The notes beneath the pieces were generated by a model. The model was not told the DNA's origin and did not search any database. It worked only from the letters and a program-made list of their open reading frames with translations. Below are positions 1 to 16,481 of a stretch of DNA of 64,000 nt, in pieces (positions within the stretch are counted from its first letter, which is position 1; each line of letters begins with the position of its first letter). Source of the DNA: Colius striatus (Eukaryota > Chordata > Aves > Coliiformes > Coliidae); the NCBI RefSeq assembly GCF_028858725.1, contig NC_084767.1, forward strand, positions 35,133,519 to 35,197,518, read 5' to 3'. The position numbers and the translations under genes were made by a program.

Positions 1-440
1 ACCGCCCACGGCACCGCCCCCTGGGGCGCCTGTGCCCGAGCGCGCACGTGCTGCACCCGGCAGCTAATAAACCTACAGAGAAATAATAGCGTATAGTGTA
101 ATCATACACAAAGGTATTAATCAATAATAGCATTGATACTATCACGCCGGCATGCTGCCTCCATTGTGTCTTGAGTACCGCATTCCGGGGAGACTCAGTC
201 AGGGATGTGGCCAACCTTGGTACTGCTCATGTAAGTTTACGAGGCTGTAGGCGAGTCTTGCCGGCTGTTTCTCCCCCTTAGTAAAGGTGTTATGATCTGC
301 CGGGTTGGTCTGGGGTATTTTGCCCACGTGTACCCACGTGTGCTAGGCGGGTGGGTGGCTCGTCTTGCTGGGCGCGTGGCTGGGCTGGGGGTTGCAGCGG
401 CTGCCTGGGAGCTCTGCCGTTCTGTTCTGATGACTACAGC
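1..440. other. GC-rich left edge, possible end of a CpG island
   Basis: The first 60 bases and about 320-420 are GC-rich with several CpGs, unlike the AT-rich DNA that follows. Three CACGTG E-boxes are present, at 45-50, 325-330 and 335-340. No coding exon is recognisable and the open frames here have no familiar domain. In mammals the next gene beyond METTL21A is CCNYL1, so this could be the edge of that gene's promoter lying to the left. That is inference from gene order only. Confidence 0.3.
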
Positions 441-3400
441 AGAGCCCCTCAAGCAGTCGAGTGAAAGCAATGCTGCATCCTACTGCTCGCTTATGTCTTT
501 CAATTGGCTACTCTGTGCGTTATCTGCCTGCAATCTGAGGAGGAAACTTTAGATGTGGCTGCTGGGATTCCCAGGGACTTCTGTTTTGCTGTATTTAAAG
601 CATCCAGCAGCTGTGTTTCTGCTCTGTGACCCTTAGCTACCTGAGAGCTTCTCAGAGGACTGGAATGCTCAAATATACTCCAGGGAAGATGGGTTAGAAA
701 GCAAGATACTGACAGCAGTCAGAGGCCCTGATAAACATACGTCATACTGCAGTGGATCTCCTCACTGTCACTACAAGAATGTAACTCTGACCCCTGATAG
801 GATGAATGGCTCTGCAGAAGACTTTTCTTAAGAACAGTAAAACAAAGTATTACTAAACACTGGTATCATGCGGGAAGTTATTTCAGAGATAGGCTCAGGG
901 TTTTACTCCCTTTGTAGGAAAAATCCCAACATTGTCTCTCACATGTGATTGTAGAGGCAAAGTCTTCAGACAAAACCCAGTGTCTTTGAAGAGGGGAAGT
1001 CACAGATGCTGCATTTCTAGAATCTGTACAACTTAATCCCAGACACAACAAAGGGAGGAACTAAACGATTTATAGTTTAACATGAGGATTATTCCCTCAG
1101 ACTGATGAATTATACTTTCTTACTTGCCAGCAAGTTCTCTAAGCTGTGTTAGCTAAGCCTCTTTACATGCTACTGACAGTTTGTAAAGCCATGTTACTCT
1201 GGAGAAATCTGACCTCGTGGGTTACATGAGGGCCTCGGAGAAGATTTACTTTCAGCACTTTTTGGATCCCTTCAGCCCAACACAGCCTCCTACTCTCAGG
1301 TCTAGGACCAGGACTTAATCATCATGTGGACAGGAGACTCACCTGAGTCAGGGAGGGGAAAAAAAAGGTGCTTCACACAAAAACAACCATCCAGTTGTTG
1401 TTTTCTTCCTTCTGGCATTGCATCCACCATTTTTTGTTGAGGATGTTGGGGAAAGAGAAGCAAGCTGGAGGGTTGAAGTAATTAATTCTCAAGCAAGAAT
1501 AAGACCTGGCTTCACCTGCACTATTTAATATTAAAAGTGGCATCATTTACCCTCTTACACCAGAAAATAAGTACCCTTACTTGTTTGCACCTGGCTGACT
1601 TAAAAAGCAGCAATGCGTGAGCAAGCTGCACTCCTGCTGTGCTGCTGGGCCCCATCCAACATCTCAGTGCCAAGGGAGGCAAGCCTGCTCCATCCGAAGT
1701 GGTGGTAGGAATCACAGGCAAATCTGCACGTCTGGGCCAGACAGCTGCAACACCAAGTGTCCGATTCTGAAACTCTGCCTGTCCTGTTCCTTGCTCCCAT
1801 AGCAGCATGTGTGATTGGACTGTCTGGCTTTGTGAAGGGAGGTACAACTGCAGCAAGTGCCTTGTGGGATCCCATCAGCCAACTGGGACCTCTGCTAAGT
1901 TCACACTTTGGGGCAGTCTCAGGGCAGTCTCCCTTTGCCAAAGCTGTGGTTTTATACAGTGGGAAATCCTTGTTCAAAGGTGAAGAAGTGAGCAAGAATG
2001 TCTGCCCAGGCAGCTGAGCTCCAGGACCCAGCTATCAAGGGCAACAAACAAAACCCCACGTATTTGTCCTGATAAATGAAAAATGCTGGGAACTCAGAGT
2101 GGCTAGAGTATGTGAGGTGTCTCACTGCTATTTGGATGTGAAGGTTTTGCTTCCTTTACCTCCCAGAGGCTGAAGTTTCCAGTGGGTCTCATACTTGTTA
2201 TCAGTGTGTAATGCTGCAGACTGGAAGGGAGGAGGGTTGCTCTTCCCCTGCACTAGGGCTGCTGTAGACTATCAGGATTTATACAAACATGCAGAGCGGG
2301 AGGAAAGAAATCAGTAATCTGTTTCCCTGTGTAGCCTTATTCATGTAGATCTTAAGCAAGAGGAAGCTGGCTTTAATCCCTGGAACTCACAGAAACAGCA
2401 AACTGTTCCACCTCCCCATCATTCCTGGAGAGTTAAGCTTCTGCTTCCATATACCTCAGTATGCCAGCAGAGTATTTTTCCAAATCTGCACGTTTCCCTG
2501 TAGCTGCAGTAATGAGAAATATTCATTTCCCACTTGATGTTGGCAAAGTAACTCTTAAAACAGGTCTGATTTATCAGGATAGTATGACAAAACCTGTTGC
2601 TGTGTGCATTTTCTGCAGAACCAGGTGACGCTGTTATAGGTATAGCTTGAGCAACAACCTCCAGAGATGAAACACATTATCTTTTATTTATGCAGCTTAG
2701 CACTCTATTGACTTACTGCTATGGCAATATACTGAATACCATCTATCATGATTTATTACCAGTCTCAGTTCTCTTCCTATATTCCGGCTCATCTTTCTAC
2801 TGCTTTGCTTGGTTTACCCCAGTGAATCATCAGTTTCCATTATAAAAAAATCAATTACTTTTATGTATAATGGGCAGCACAGACCTAGTTCCACATTTTG
2901 CATGATAAGCAGGCATTTTGGATGGTGGATCTTGGCAATAACACATGCATAATCTGAAAATAGCTTACTACACGTTGTTTAGATTCAACCCCTTTTCCTC
3001 CTGCTCTGGGAAGATTGCTCTGTGCCACAGGACCTTCAGTTACTGCCCTTGCTCTCTGAGCACGGCATCCAGTGGGCAGCAAATCCTCCTTGCTTACAGA
3101 CACACAATACTGTGCTTTGACATAGTTGCTTGGATGGAAGCGTTTTCCACTCTGCTTAAAACGTTTCCTGTTACTCGCAGAGTTCACCCCCTACCCGGTC
3201 TCAGGTAGGGCTGTGGCCAGGGCAGGGCAGTTCCCAGCGCAGATGAGGGTGCAAGGTGGGTGGGTCAGTTTTATTGAGCTCTCCTGATGACAGGGCTGGC
3301 CCACAAAGATTAGTAAATTCTTGTTGCAGAGTAGCAATAACGATGTCCCAAGTAATGGGGGAGATTTGCTACTATTCCTGGGGGGAGCTGTGGGTAACAG

Positions 3401-6400
3401 TGGCAAGTGCCTGTCCCTCTGATGGAGACATTGCTACATTGCTACAGTGTACCATTGCCGCACCTCGCTTGGGAAAGATACTCCAGCTTCAGGGTGCACT
3501 GGGTGAAAACCGAGTGCTACGAAAGAGAGACTTGTGAGTGGATAGAAATGGGATTCATGGGTGCATTTGCATGCTCGCGTCAAACCAGAGGCAGACCCTT
3601 GGGAAGAAGTGCAATTGCACACTGTGGCCTGCTCTGAAGGGGGCTCCAGACTGCATGTTTGCAGACAAAATTCAAACAGATCAGGAAGAGCTTGTGCCAT
3701 CCTCTACAGTGAGCAAACACTTGCTATAATGGACATTTTTTATGGGAAATTCTTAATTCAGATTTAAATGCATGCAGTAATTGTAGTTTTGATTAGTGCT
3801 GAGCATTTATGCACAATTAACCTCTTAGGGATTATCTTTAGTTTCATGTGAATGCTGCCTTGGCACTGCGTTCAACCAGGGTAGCTCAGGCAAGGAGGGC
3901 ACAGAACAAAGTTCTAGATTTTAGGCAGATATGAGCCTTGAATGAAGGTGTCTGGGGCTGTTATTTTTTTCTCTCTTTTCCTGTTTCTGTTGCATACTTA
4001 ACAAGTTCAGCTGCCCACTATGGGGAAGAAGAACCAGCTCTCTCCTGAAAGTTGGCACATAAAAATATGCCCCCACTCTGCTGACCATGTAGCAGGGTGA
4101 TATAGTGAGAGCTACGGCTACACTGCAACCAGTGACCATGAGCTGTGCCTGCTTTGGCTCATGCCTTGGCTCAGGGAGAGCATCCCCTCTCCCACTTGGC
4201 AGCTATTCCCCACTGAGGCAGTCATGCCTTAATGTGAACGCAAACATTTCCTGGTGAGTGGGTTACAGCAGGTTTTCTTACAAGGTGCTGCCGAGCTGTG
4301 CTGCAGTGGGCAGCACCCAGAGCATGGATGGATGCTGTTGGGGGAGGGACACAGGCCATAGAGCTGCTGGGGGTGAGATTCACCTCCCTGGAAGTCAAGT
4401 AACTTCAGTAAGTCTGTTCCTCAAAAGCATAGTGCATCTTTCTCCCAGGGAACAAGAGTAACAGAGCAGCTTTTTACTTGTTTGGGCATTATAGGTTTGC
4501 CTGGTTTTGGTTTGTTGTTTTTTTTTTTTCAACCCCAATCTTGCTTTTATGAAGATGAAAAGTAATTTTCTTGCATTTGTGTTCACAAAGAAAATGGGAC
4601 CTAAATGTAACCTACGAGGTAATAGCTCAAGGGTACTGACTGCAGAACTGATTCCAGCAGGTGTTAATGCCAGCACGGATGGGAGTTTATAAATTTGACA
4701 CTTAATGTCACTATTCCCTAAAGAGAGTGTTTGTTATATGGGACTTCATTCCTCCTACAAGTGATGGATCATGTTTAACTTTTAATAAGACATGGTGGGG
4801 AGAGAGTATGTTTGCTTTAATCTTCACAAAAGGGAAAGCAATTTTCCAAAATGTGGAAAACGAATTCTCATTTAAACCCTCTGGGGAAACTGCTGTAATT
4901 GCCAGGAGAACTCAATGTAGCCTTTAAGGAAGACCAGGTGGGACCCTGAAACAAAACCTAAGTGAGATCATGATGACAGCCAAAGGAGGAGCAACCTATA
5001 TTCCTGATGAGATGCAGAGATTAATTCTGAAAATACAAAGGACCAGATTCACTCCTGATGTGAATCTAATGAGGTCAAAGTATCTATACCAGTGAGGAAC
5101 ATATCCTGCCAACTACTGAAGGCAGCTTCTGGGCTATAAGCTTCTGAACTGTAAGCTTGACTGTATCTATAATTATTTGCAGGGTGCATAATAAATGAAG
5201 ACTGCCAGGCTCAACAAGGTGGATATTAGTGCAACCAGCTGTGCTTTGGCTTGTGGGCTCACAAGGGAAGGTAATCCTGCCTCTTTACTTGGCCTGTTTG
5301 CCCCATACACAAGACGCTGTCTGCTTGTGTTCAAAAGAATTACACTTCTCAGACAAGTCTCTACATTTCCTGTAATGGTGGATTTATGAATGTTTTCATT
5401 TAACTCCTTCTCTGAAAGCTTAGTGCTTGCATTCATAACCACACAGCTCTGTAGTACCTTGCTTCATGATAAAAAAAACAGACTTCCCTTCATCTGAGAG
5501 CCACACTGTCCCTGAGAGGAGATGTCTGAAACCATAGTTACCAGCCGCTATCTAAATAAGGACTCTTGAAAAATTCCCAAATCCAAGGGTATGCTCTTGC
5601 CCACACCAACTGCAACAAGAAGCTGGGAGTCTCCTAAAATACTTGAAATGCAAATGTAGGACTTTCTGTAAACCACTCAGCTTCACAGTCACCACCCGTC
5701 CCAGAAATGGAAAATGGCTCCTTGAAAATGCTTGCTTATGCTTCACAGGGCCAAGAATCTTAAATCATGTAAATTCTGCTGTTATCTTCACCTTGATTTA
5801 GTACTGCACATGCCTTTCCAGGGCCATGTGCCTCCTTGCTGCCTCCTTGCTTTCTACAGGACAATAACATCAGCTCTGGGATGTGTTTTTCTCCAATTTC
5901 TCCCTTCTTAGAAAGTGTTCCAGCTGCAGGAGAAGGAGTGCTTTCTCATCTTTTTCTCAAGCAGCCTATGGATAACCTGGAGAAGAGCCAGGACTTGTCT
6001 TTTTCTGGAAACGTAGCTGCAGGAAGAATGAATCACCAGGTGGAACCTGTATAACCAACTGAAAACAAAAGCTCAAACTTTTGTGTCTCACGGTTGCAAA
6101 TAATGGGGGGAAAAATAGGCATCCTGTTTTGAAATCCATTACCAGCTGACAGGACAAAAACATTGCATGCAAGATTGTGTTTTAAAGCTGACAAATAATA
6201 TAAGACTATGGCCATTTAAGGAAAAAAACTGAAGCAAAACAGCAGTTAGAGAAATAGAAAATTTCAATCTTTTTGGGGGAAAAAAACCAACCAAAAAACA
6301 GTGAGATTGTTCAGAACAAATAAGGTGAATTTTCGCTAGCCCTAAATTTTCATACTTTCAAATCTTCTGTATTACGGCTAGCAGAGAACACATGCAAACT

Positions 6401-8440
6401 AGGGCCAGAAGCCTGTGTTTCAGAGCATAAGACAGACTGCAGTGCTAGTGTCATTGATTAAATCTGTCCTTTTGCCTCTGCAGCAATCTAAGATGTCATT
6501 GCAGGCAATGTGGAGGCTTTCCAGCTAGCATGCAAGCATCTGGATCACTGTAGGGATATCAACAGCACAAAACGTGTTTCCTTACCTTGGCTTCTCTTTT
6601 CTGATCCTACCTTCATTTGTGTCTTAAGGTAAAATAAAACTAGCTTCACAGTTATCAAAGACTAACGTAGAGTTAACAGAGACTTAGGACCTGAGAAGAG
6701 AATTCTAGATGTGCTGAAGCCAAGAAAAATTGAGGCCTGCAAAGCTGTACTTTGTGTACTCTTGGGCAGAGGACTACTATTTTGATGTACCAAATGTTAG
6801 AAATAGCTGTTACTGCAGGACATGATACAAATTTCCTATGAGGAAAAGGAAAATGCTTTCCAGTATTTTAACACAAACATTAACATAGATGCAAGAAAAG
6901 TCAAATTACACGAGTAAGCCCTGCAATAAGTTTGTTTAGAGCAAAGTTCTGAAGGTTTAATTCCAACCTCAGGCCATCAAAGTCTGGAGCACTTCCTATT
7001 AGCTTTAAGGTACCTGAAATTACTTAGACTTGACTCTTGCTTCTTCTTTACTGTCTTCTAAAGAATGGAGAAGAAAACCACTGCCAATACCATTACAAAT
7101 AACATTAAAACTCCCATAGTTTTAGTAAACCTGGATTCTGCTTCATTGTAACAACCTCCGCACTGAGGCAGGTGCTCTTTTATCTGTAAGAATGCTATAG
7201 CTGTTGTCTGCCTGTCCATATAATTGTGGGTTTTTAAAAAAAGTTAGTTGTTGTTAACTTAGTTTTAAATTAATACAGTGCATTGCTTGCACTGTAATTG
7301 CCTCTCCAGTTATATAACACTGTGCCTATGCAGCATATTAGAAACGTGGCCATCTAACATTAAGCCTCTAGGTCCATACTCAAGACTCCAAAAAAGTGTG
7401 CTTTTTGCAGCATTTTCCCCGCCCTAGTATTCCACACACAAGACGTGTTACTGTGGCCCACAACCATCAACTAGCTGCAATAAGTACAGAAGGAGGAGGA
7501 CGGGAAGCACAGTACTGCAGTATGATTTCCTTACCACAGCCCTACGCTCACCAGAGCACTGCTGAGGCAGCCCTTCCCAATAGCCACCCATCTGCACACC
7601 GATGCCCACTCATTCACTTATCAGTTGTGCTTCAGTGGCTTAGAGACTCTCCCGTCACAAGACCTGACCTGTGGCGTCATAGCGTGGAAGTCCATTGACT
7701 GGTAACGTGGGTAAGGCTGTAGGTCTGTGGACATCTGAAAGTGCAGCAGTAAGTGGAGGAGTTTTCCAGGATATGAGGTGCAGCTGGAACTGCAGTGGTT
7801 GTTTATGAAGAAGAGCTTACTCATTTTGCTTTTTGTTCCTTAATTAAAACTTCAGAATAATGTCAGCTTTCAGACGCACAAGGCCTTTGAGAGAACAGTC
7901 ATGTAACTCCACTAAAAGCAAAGTGATCTTTCCGTAACAAGATGTTTTAATAAATGTGGTCATTACGTATGACAGTTTATCAAGATGCAAAGTTGAAGGT
8001 GTGAATGTAGTGTTACTGACAGGAACTATTCCCTCTTTGGAGGCTCCAGAAACTGCCTGCGTTTCAGCTCAAGCACTTATATTATACATCTTCATATTTC
8101 TGATCATTACTTCCATTGTGTAATGTAACTCTGTGTGTAAAGGAAATGACACACTAGAACAGATCATACATTTACTTCAGTATTTAACATCTTTTTGAAG
8201 AAGCAAGTTAAAAGGTCTGCTTATAACCCACGAGTTCTGTAGAAACCTGAGATTTTATTTCTAATTCACCTCCTTGGTTTAAAAGACGATCCGGGTCGGT
8301 TCAAGCTGAGGCTGTCTAGATTCTGCAACCACAAGCTGTCATCTGACAAGTTAATCTCTGGGTTATTTCCTTTGTATTTAACATCAAATGATTCACCGCC
8401 CCATCTGTCTCATTGGTGTGGAGAATCTGGAAACTACTGG
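441..8440. other. Intergenic DNA, no gene recognised
   Basis: About 8 kb of AT-leaning unique sequence. The open frames, up to 131 codons, overlap on both strands, begin at random ATGs, lack splice-site context and encode no domain I recognise. No RNA gene or clear mobile element was seen. Short A or T runs occur, for example a T run near 4520. Confidence 0.5.
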
Positions 8441-9155
8441 TGATGATGAGGTTCAACAAGGCCAAGTGCCAGGTCCTGCACTTGGGCCACAACAATCCCA
8501 GATAAACACTACAGGCTTGGGGCACAGTGGCTAGAACATGAGCCAGCTGTGTGCCCAGGTGGCCAAGAAGGCCGATGGCATCCTGCCTTGTATCAGAAAT
8601 AGTGTAACCAGCAGGAACAAGGAAGTGATAGTCCCCTTGTACTTGGTGCTGGTGAGGCTGCACTGTGTCCAGTTCTGGCTCCCTCACTACAAGGACATGG
8701 AGGTGCTGGAGCATGTCCAGAGATGGACAATGAAGCTAGTGAAGGGTCAAGAGAAGAAGTCTGATGAGAAGCAGCTGAGGGAGCTGGGGATGTTTAGCCT
8801 GGAGAAGTGGAGGCTGAGAGGAGATATGATCATTCTCTACAACTACCTGAAGGAGAGTTGTGGTGAGGTAGGAGTTGATCTCTTCTCTCATAGTACATGA
8901 GGAAATGGGGTCAAGTTATGCCAGGGGAGGTTTAGATTGGACATTAGGAGGAACTTTTTCACTGAGAGGGTTATTGAGCATTGGAATGGGCTGCCCAGGG
9001 AGGTGATGGAGTCACCATCCCGACAGATATTTAAAGGACACACAGATGAGCTGCTGAGTGACACGGTTTAGTTTAGTAATGGGCTTGGCAGTGTGAGGTT
9101 AGTGGTTGGACTTGATAATCTTAAAGGTCTTTTCCAACTGTAACAATTCTATGAC
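8441..9155 (+). mobile_element. CR1 LINE, 5'-truncated 3' end, sense orientation
   Basis: About 715 bp of the 3' end of a chicken-repeat-1 non-LTR retrotransposon. It carries the degraded C-terminal part of the reverse transcriptase ORF, with recognisable runs such as [11 protein letters not shown] and [19 protein letters not shown] in the frame starting at 8538. The 3'UTR follows, ending in the family-typical ATTCTATGA motif near 9150. The frame breaks at 8900, so the copy is dead. The 5' boundary is approximate, and 5' truncation is usual for CR1. Confidence 0.93.
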
Positions 9156-12099
9156 TTTTAAGAAGAAAATGTAGAAATTGTTATTTCAATGCTAGTCATT
9201 TTAATGGCCACTTACAGTGATACTTAGGGAGTAATACAGCTTTCTTTTCTAGGTTTTCTTCCAAGATTTGTGTTAGGTTGTTTTTGTTTGGTTGTTGAAA
9301 CTCTTAACAAAACAGATATTTGGCCAAACTTTACTTCAAAGGCAGTTTTTGTGTTTCAGTGGAAAGACAGCCAGAAGAAGCTGCTACTTACTTAGAGAGG
9401 AAAGGATTAAATATGTACAACCAGACGTTTCTACACAAATGGAGAACAGAACCATTTGGAACAAGGCATTGCTGTCAGAGGGTTATCAACAACACAGGTT
9501 TCTAGATAGAGTTAAAAAAAAATCAGATTGTTTCTATTTATACCTGCCTTTGCCTTGGTAACCAGAGACTGTGTGAGGGATGCAGCATTTTCCCCACACC
9601 ACGGATGGCTCCAAAATCCATGCACAGCCATGCAGTACATGCAGTGTCTGCAGAACTATCACAAGAGCTGTCACATTAATTTCTAAGGGAGGATTTTAAA
9701 TATTAAGCAGGAAAGAGAATATTCCAGAAAGGGAGGTATATTAGTATAGCTTCAAAATAATTTGAGAGCATTTCTGTCTCATTTACTTGATTCTTTGATC
9801 TACTAAGTATTACAAGGATCATTGCTCTTAAACACTTTTTCTTAATTACTCCAAGCATCTTACCTGCATCTGAGGAAGCAGGATTTACTTACAATTGGAC
9901 ACATTATGTCTGGTCTATCAAGTAGCTGAATGAGATAAGAATGGACTTGAATCAATGTTTCTTTATACCCTAACTTGTTCTTACTTACCTTAAAATCAGC
10001 TGTTTCCTACTTTGCAAGTTTATCTGCAGCTTAGGTCTCCTTATATAGCCTTCTGCAGTGTTTAAAAGTTGAATCAGGCTATGTTCTTGCAACTTGACTG
10101 TTGTGCTAAGTTCTGACCCTGCTTAGAGAAAATGCATTTCAGTTCTGCGCAACTGTTTTAGCCAGAACTCTTTGTTGTTGCATATTCCTTATCCTTTTGC
10201 TGTCAGGAAGGATGGAAGAAACCAAGAGGCTTTGCCACCATTATACCTGGATACTGTATCTTTTTAGAAAGAGGACATGAAAAGGAGAAAAGCAGGTAAA
10301 TACAAGCTTAGAATGTGTATGAAGAATCAAGGCCCTTTTACTGAACTTCTAGTGGACTTGCTTCCCTTTTAATAGCTTCACTATCCAAGTCCACTGATTC
10401 ACTCCCTAGTTATGATCTGGAAAGTAATTTCTAATCTTCTGTCTAAGGCTCGTGGAAGAGTGCCAAAGTAGCATTAGCAGGGAAGAAGAGAAAATACTTT
10501 TGGGAAGCAGGACAGGATTGGTAGAGAACCTGCTGGGATCCAAAGATATTCAAGGATATCTCACAAAAACACTTTCTTAAGATAAAAGTACTCACTGCAT
10601 TATCATCTTTGGGAACAAATACATAAATTTCCACATGTAGCTTTTTTTTTTTTTTACTCTAGTTGCTATTAAGCCAGACTCTTGGTCTTATAAAATACTG
10701 CAGGGGAAGAAAACTGATCTAGGGGGGAAAAAGAAGAGGCAGTAGAGCACACTGGAGCGTTGCCACACTCCTCCACTTCCTGTCTGAAGATGCCAGGGCT
10801 GCCATGTGGTGCAGGAGGTGGAGGCAAAAGCTTTCTGCTATTTGGGAGTTTCCCTCCATTTGCCTGATGGTGTAGACTGGGCATAGCATAAGTGATTCAC
10901 AAACGCATCCATGAAGGGTTCTCATTTCAAGTGTAATCATCACTCTCATTGCTTTTCCCACACTGCCTATGTAAATAATTTTTAAAATAATCAAAATAAT
11001 AGCACAAGCAGCTTCAAACTCTCAAAAGCAGAAGAAGTGGCAAGGGACTAGCATTTTAGAACATAAAACCACAGCAAGCTGAATCATCGTACCTGCTCTG
11101 GCATGTTTATGAGGAGAAGTCTGAGTTGCTGTAAGACAAGTATGAACTGGTCTGCGGCAAGTGAAATTCTGGTTTCCATTCCCCTACAGTTGCAGAACCC
11201 TAAAAACAAGCTTTAGTTCCTGCTACCCCTGTGCATCCTGTAACGCTCCTCCACAAAGGCTTTCATCAGTCTTGAGCCACTCTGTTGAGGTTTGCTTTTG
11301 TTTGCTAGACAGATTTGCTGCTCTCTGTGGGAAAGAGTGGGGATGTTTTCTGGTGCAAGATGCTCCCTAACATTGAGGGCCGTCCTTGCCCTGTTATTGG
11401 TGACATTGGAGCCGCTGAACCACAAAGGCACTTGCAGATGGGTGGAGGGAAGGCATGCTGCTCCCCTGCCCTGGTCCCCCACATGGGTCACTTCACACAC
11501 GAGGTCCAGTCCCCTGAGAGGCTGAGGGGCATGGCTGGACGTCCTGCGCTTTTTTGTGGAGTACCAGCAGCAGCCTCTCCCAGCAGCCAGAGCTCAAGTG
11601 CTGCCAGGACACTTCCTTGGCTTTCCCCTGGCCTTTAGCAGTCTTTGGAGTAAGTTCAAGTAATTGGAGATGGAGACACACCAAGGAGAGGTGCACAGTG
11701 TTGTTTTGCCAAACAAGAGTAAATGGAGCCAAAGGTGAAGAGAAGCCCATGCACAAACAACCCTGTTACTGCCACACCACCAGCTGGGAGCAACTTTGGC
11801 TTTACTGCCTTGGTCGATGCTTCTCTGAGATGCACAAGAAGTGTTGTGTTTCAATGATGGTTACATAGTTATTTGGCCACTTCCAAACTGGTGATGAGCA
11901 CTTACAGGGACAACGTTCACCCCGCCAGCAATGTAAGACAAGGCCCTTGAGCTAGACAAAAGCCTTTCAAACCCCTGAAACATGAGCCAAAACAAAGATG
12001 CAGCAGATGTAGCAGAGACAGCAGACAATGTCCAGCAGGGCATTTTACACCTCATACCTTTTTGTATGGCATGTAGATCTGAAAATGTGAGAGCCTCTC
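9156..12099. other. Intergenic DNA upstream of METTL21A
   Basis: Mostly unique sequence with nothing coding that I recognise. From about 11.3 kb the GC content rises towards the METTL21A island. The frames between 11292 and 12353 overlap on both strands and look like chance frames in GC-rich DNA. Distal regulatory elements could lie here, but none can be named from sequence. Confidence 0.5.
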
Positions 12100-15559
<3,460 letters not shown>

Positions 15560-16121
15560 CTCTATGCTGTGTTCATAAACTACTGATGCTGTTCAATCCT
15601 CCCCTTGTTTCTACACAATACACTTGTTTCTAAGCATTTAATTGCCATTGTGTTATTTCATTGGCTTCTCGTTCTGATGGTCGTCTGCACACTTGGTCTG
15701 GTACAGCAAGGATTATACTTCTGCCCCGCATATTGAACCTTTGATTCATTTCTCAGTTGAGTTGTATAGGGCCTTTACTGACTTCTTATTAAATGTAATC
15801 TTTGAAACTGGTCTAAGTTGCATAAATCTCCAGGCATGGAAAATGTCATCAAAAGATCTGATGTTTAAAATCAAGCCCCACTTAGTTTCTGTGAGAAAGT
15901 TAAACAGATTAGAGAGGTTTTTTTCCTCTTTTCTCACTTCCTTAACTCTAGAAAAGTAAAAGTGGATGAAGTAGAAACTGAGATTTCTTTAAATGCTCTA
16001 ACTTTCCAGGCCTTCTGCATCTTCTTATTATGGTAAAAGAAGCGGCAGCTGCTATAAAATTATTCTATTGCTGTCACTGCTGAATTAAAGAGGCATAGGG
16101 AAAAAAAAAAAAAAAAAAAAA
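15560..16121 (+). other. METTL21A: METTL21A 3'UTR and candidate poly(A) signals
   Basis: The sequence after the stop codon is AT-rich. ATTAAA variants of the poly(A) signal occur at 15788-15793 and 16084-16089. The second is followed within 12 bases by a genomic run of 21 A (16101-16121). No canonical AATAAA is seen in this stretch, so the real cleavage site is uncertain. Confidence 0.5.
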
Positions 16122-16481
16122 GAAAAAGAACAAGATGTGTATGTGGGGATTGGTCGGGAATGGTGTTTTTATCTGATTTGCAAGGGTGAAGGTTATGCGT
16201 GCAGTGCCAAAGCAGCCATGGCTCCTGGGCTGTCCCTAACACGGTACACAAGTAAAGGCTCCTTGGAGCAGATACAAGTGCACGTGTACCAGCAGGGAAG
16301 GTGAAACAAGGAGGCTCAAACTGTTCTTCAAATATCAAATCAGTCCTCTACTGAGTCTCAAAGTACCACTAAATAATGTTCTATTTTCTGCTTTTGCAGC
16401 TCACTGGTCTCTGAGAGATGTTATTTATGAGAGGTGGGTGCTGCTGTAAAACTCTTTGTAGCTGTGGGAGTACTTGTTCTT

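Noticed and set aside
8538..8900. 120-codon frame with reverse-transcriptase-like text
   Set aside because: It is the degraded C-terminal remnant of a truncated CR1, not a functional gene.
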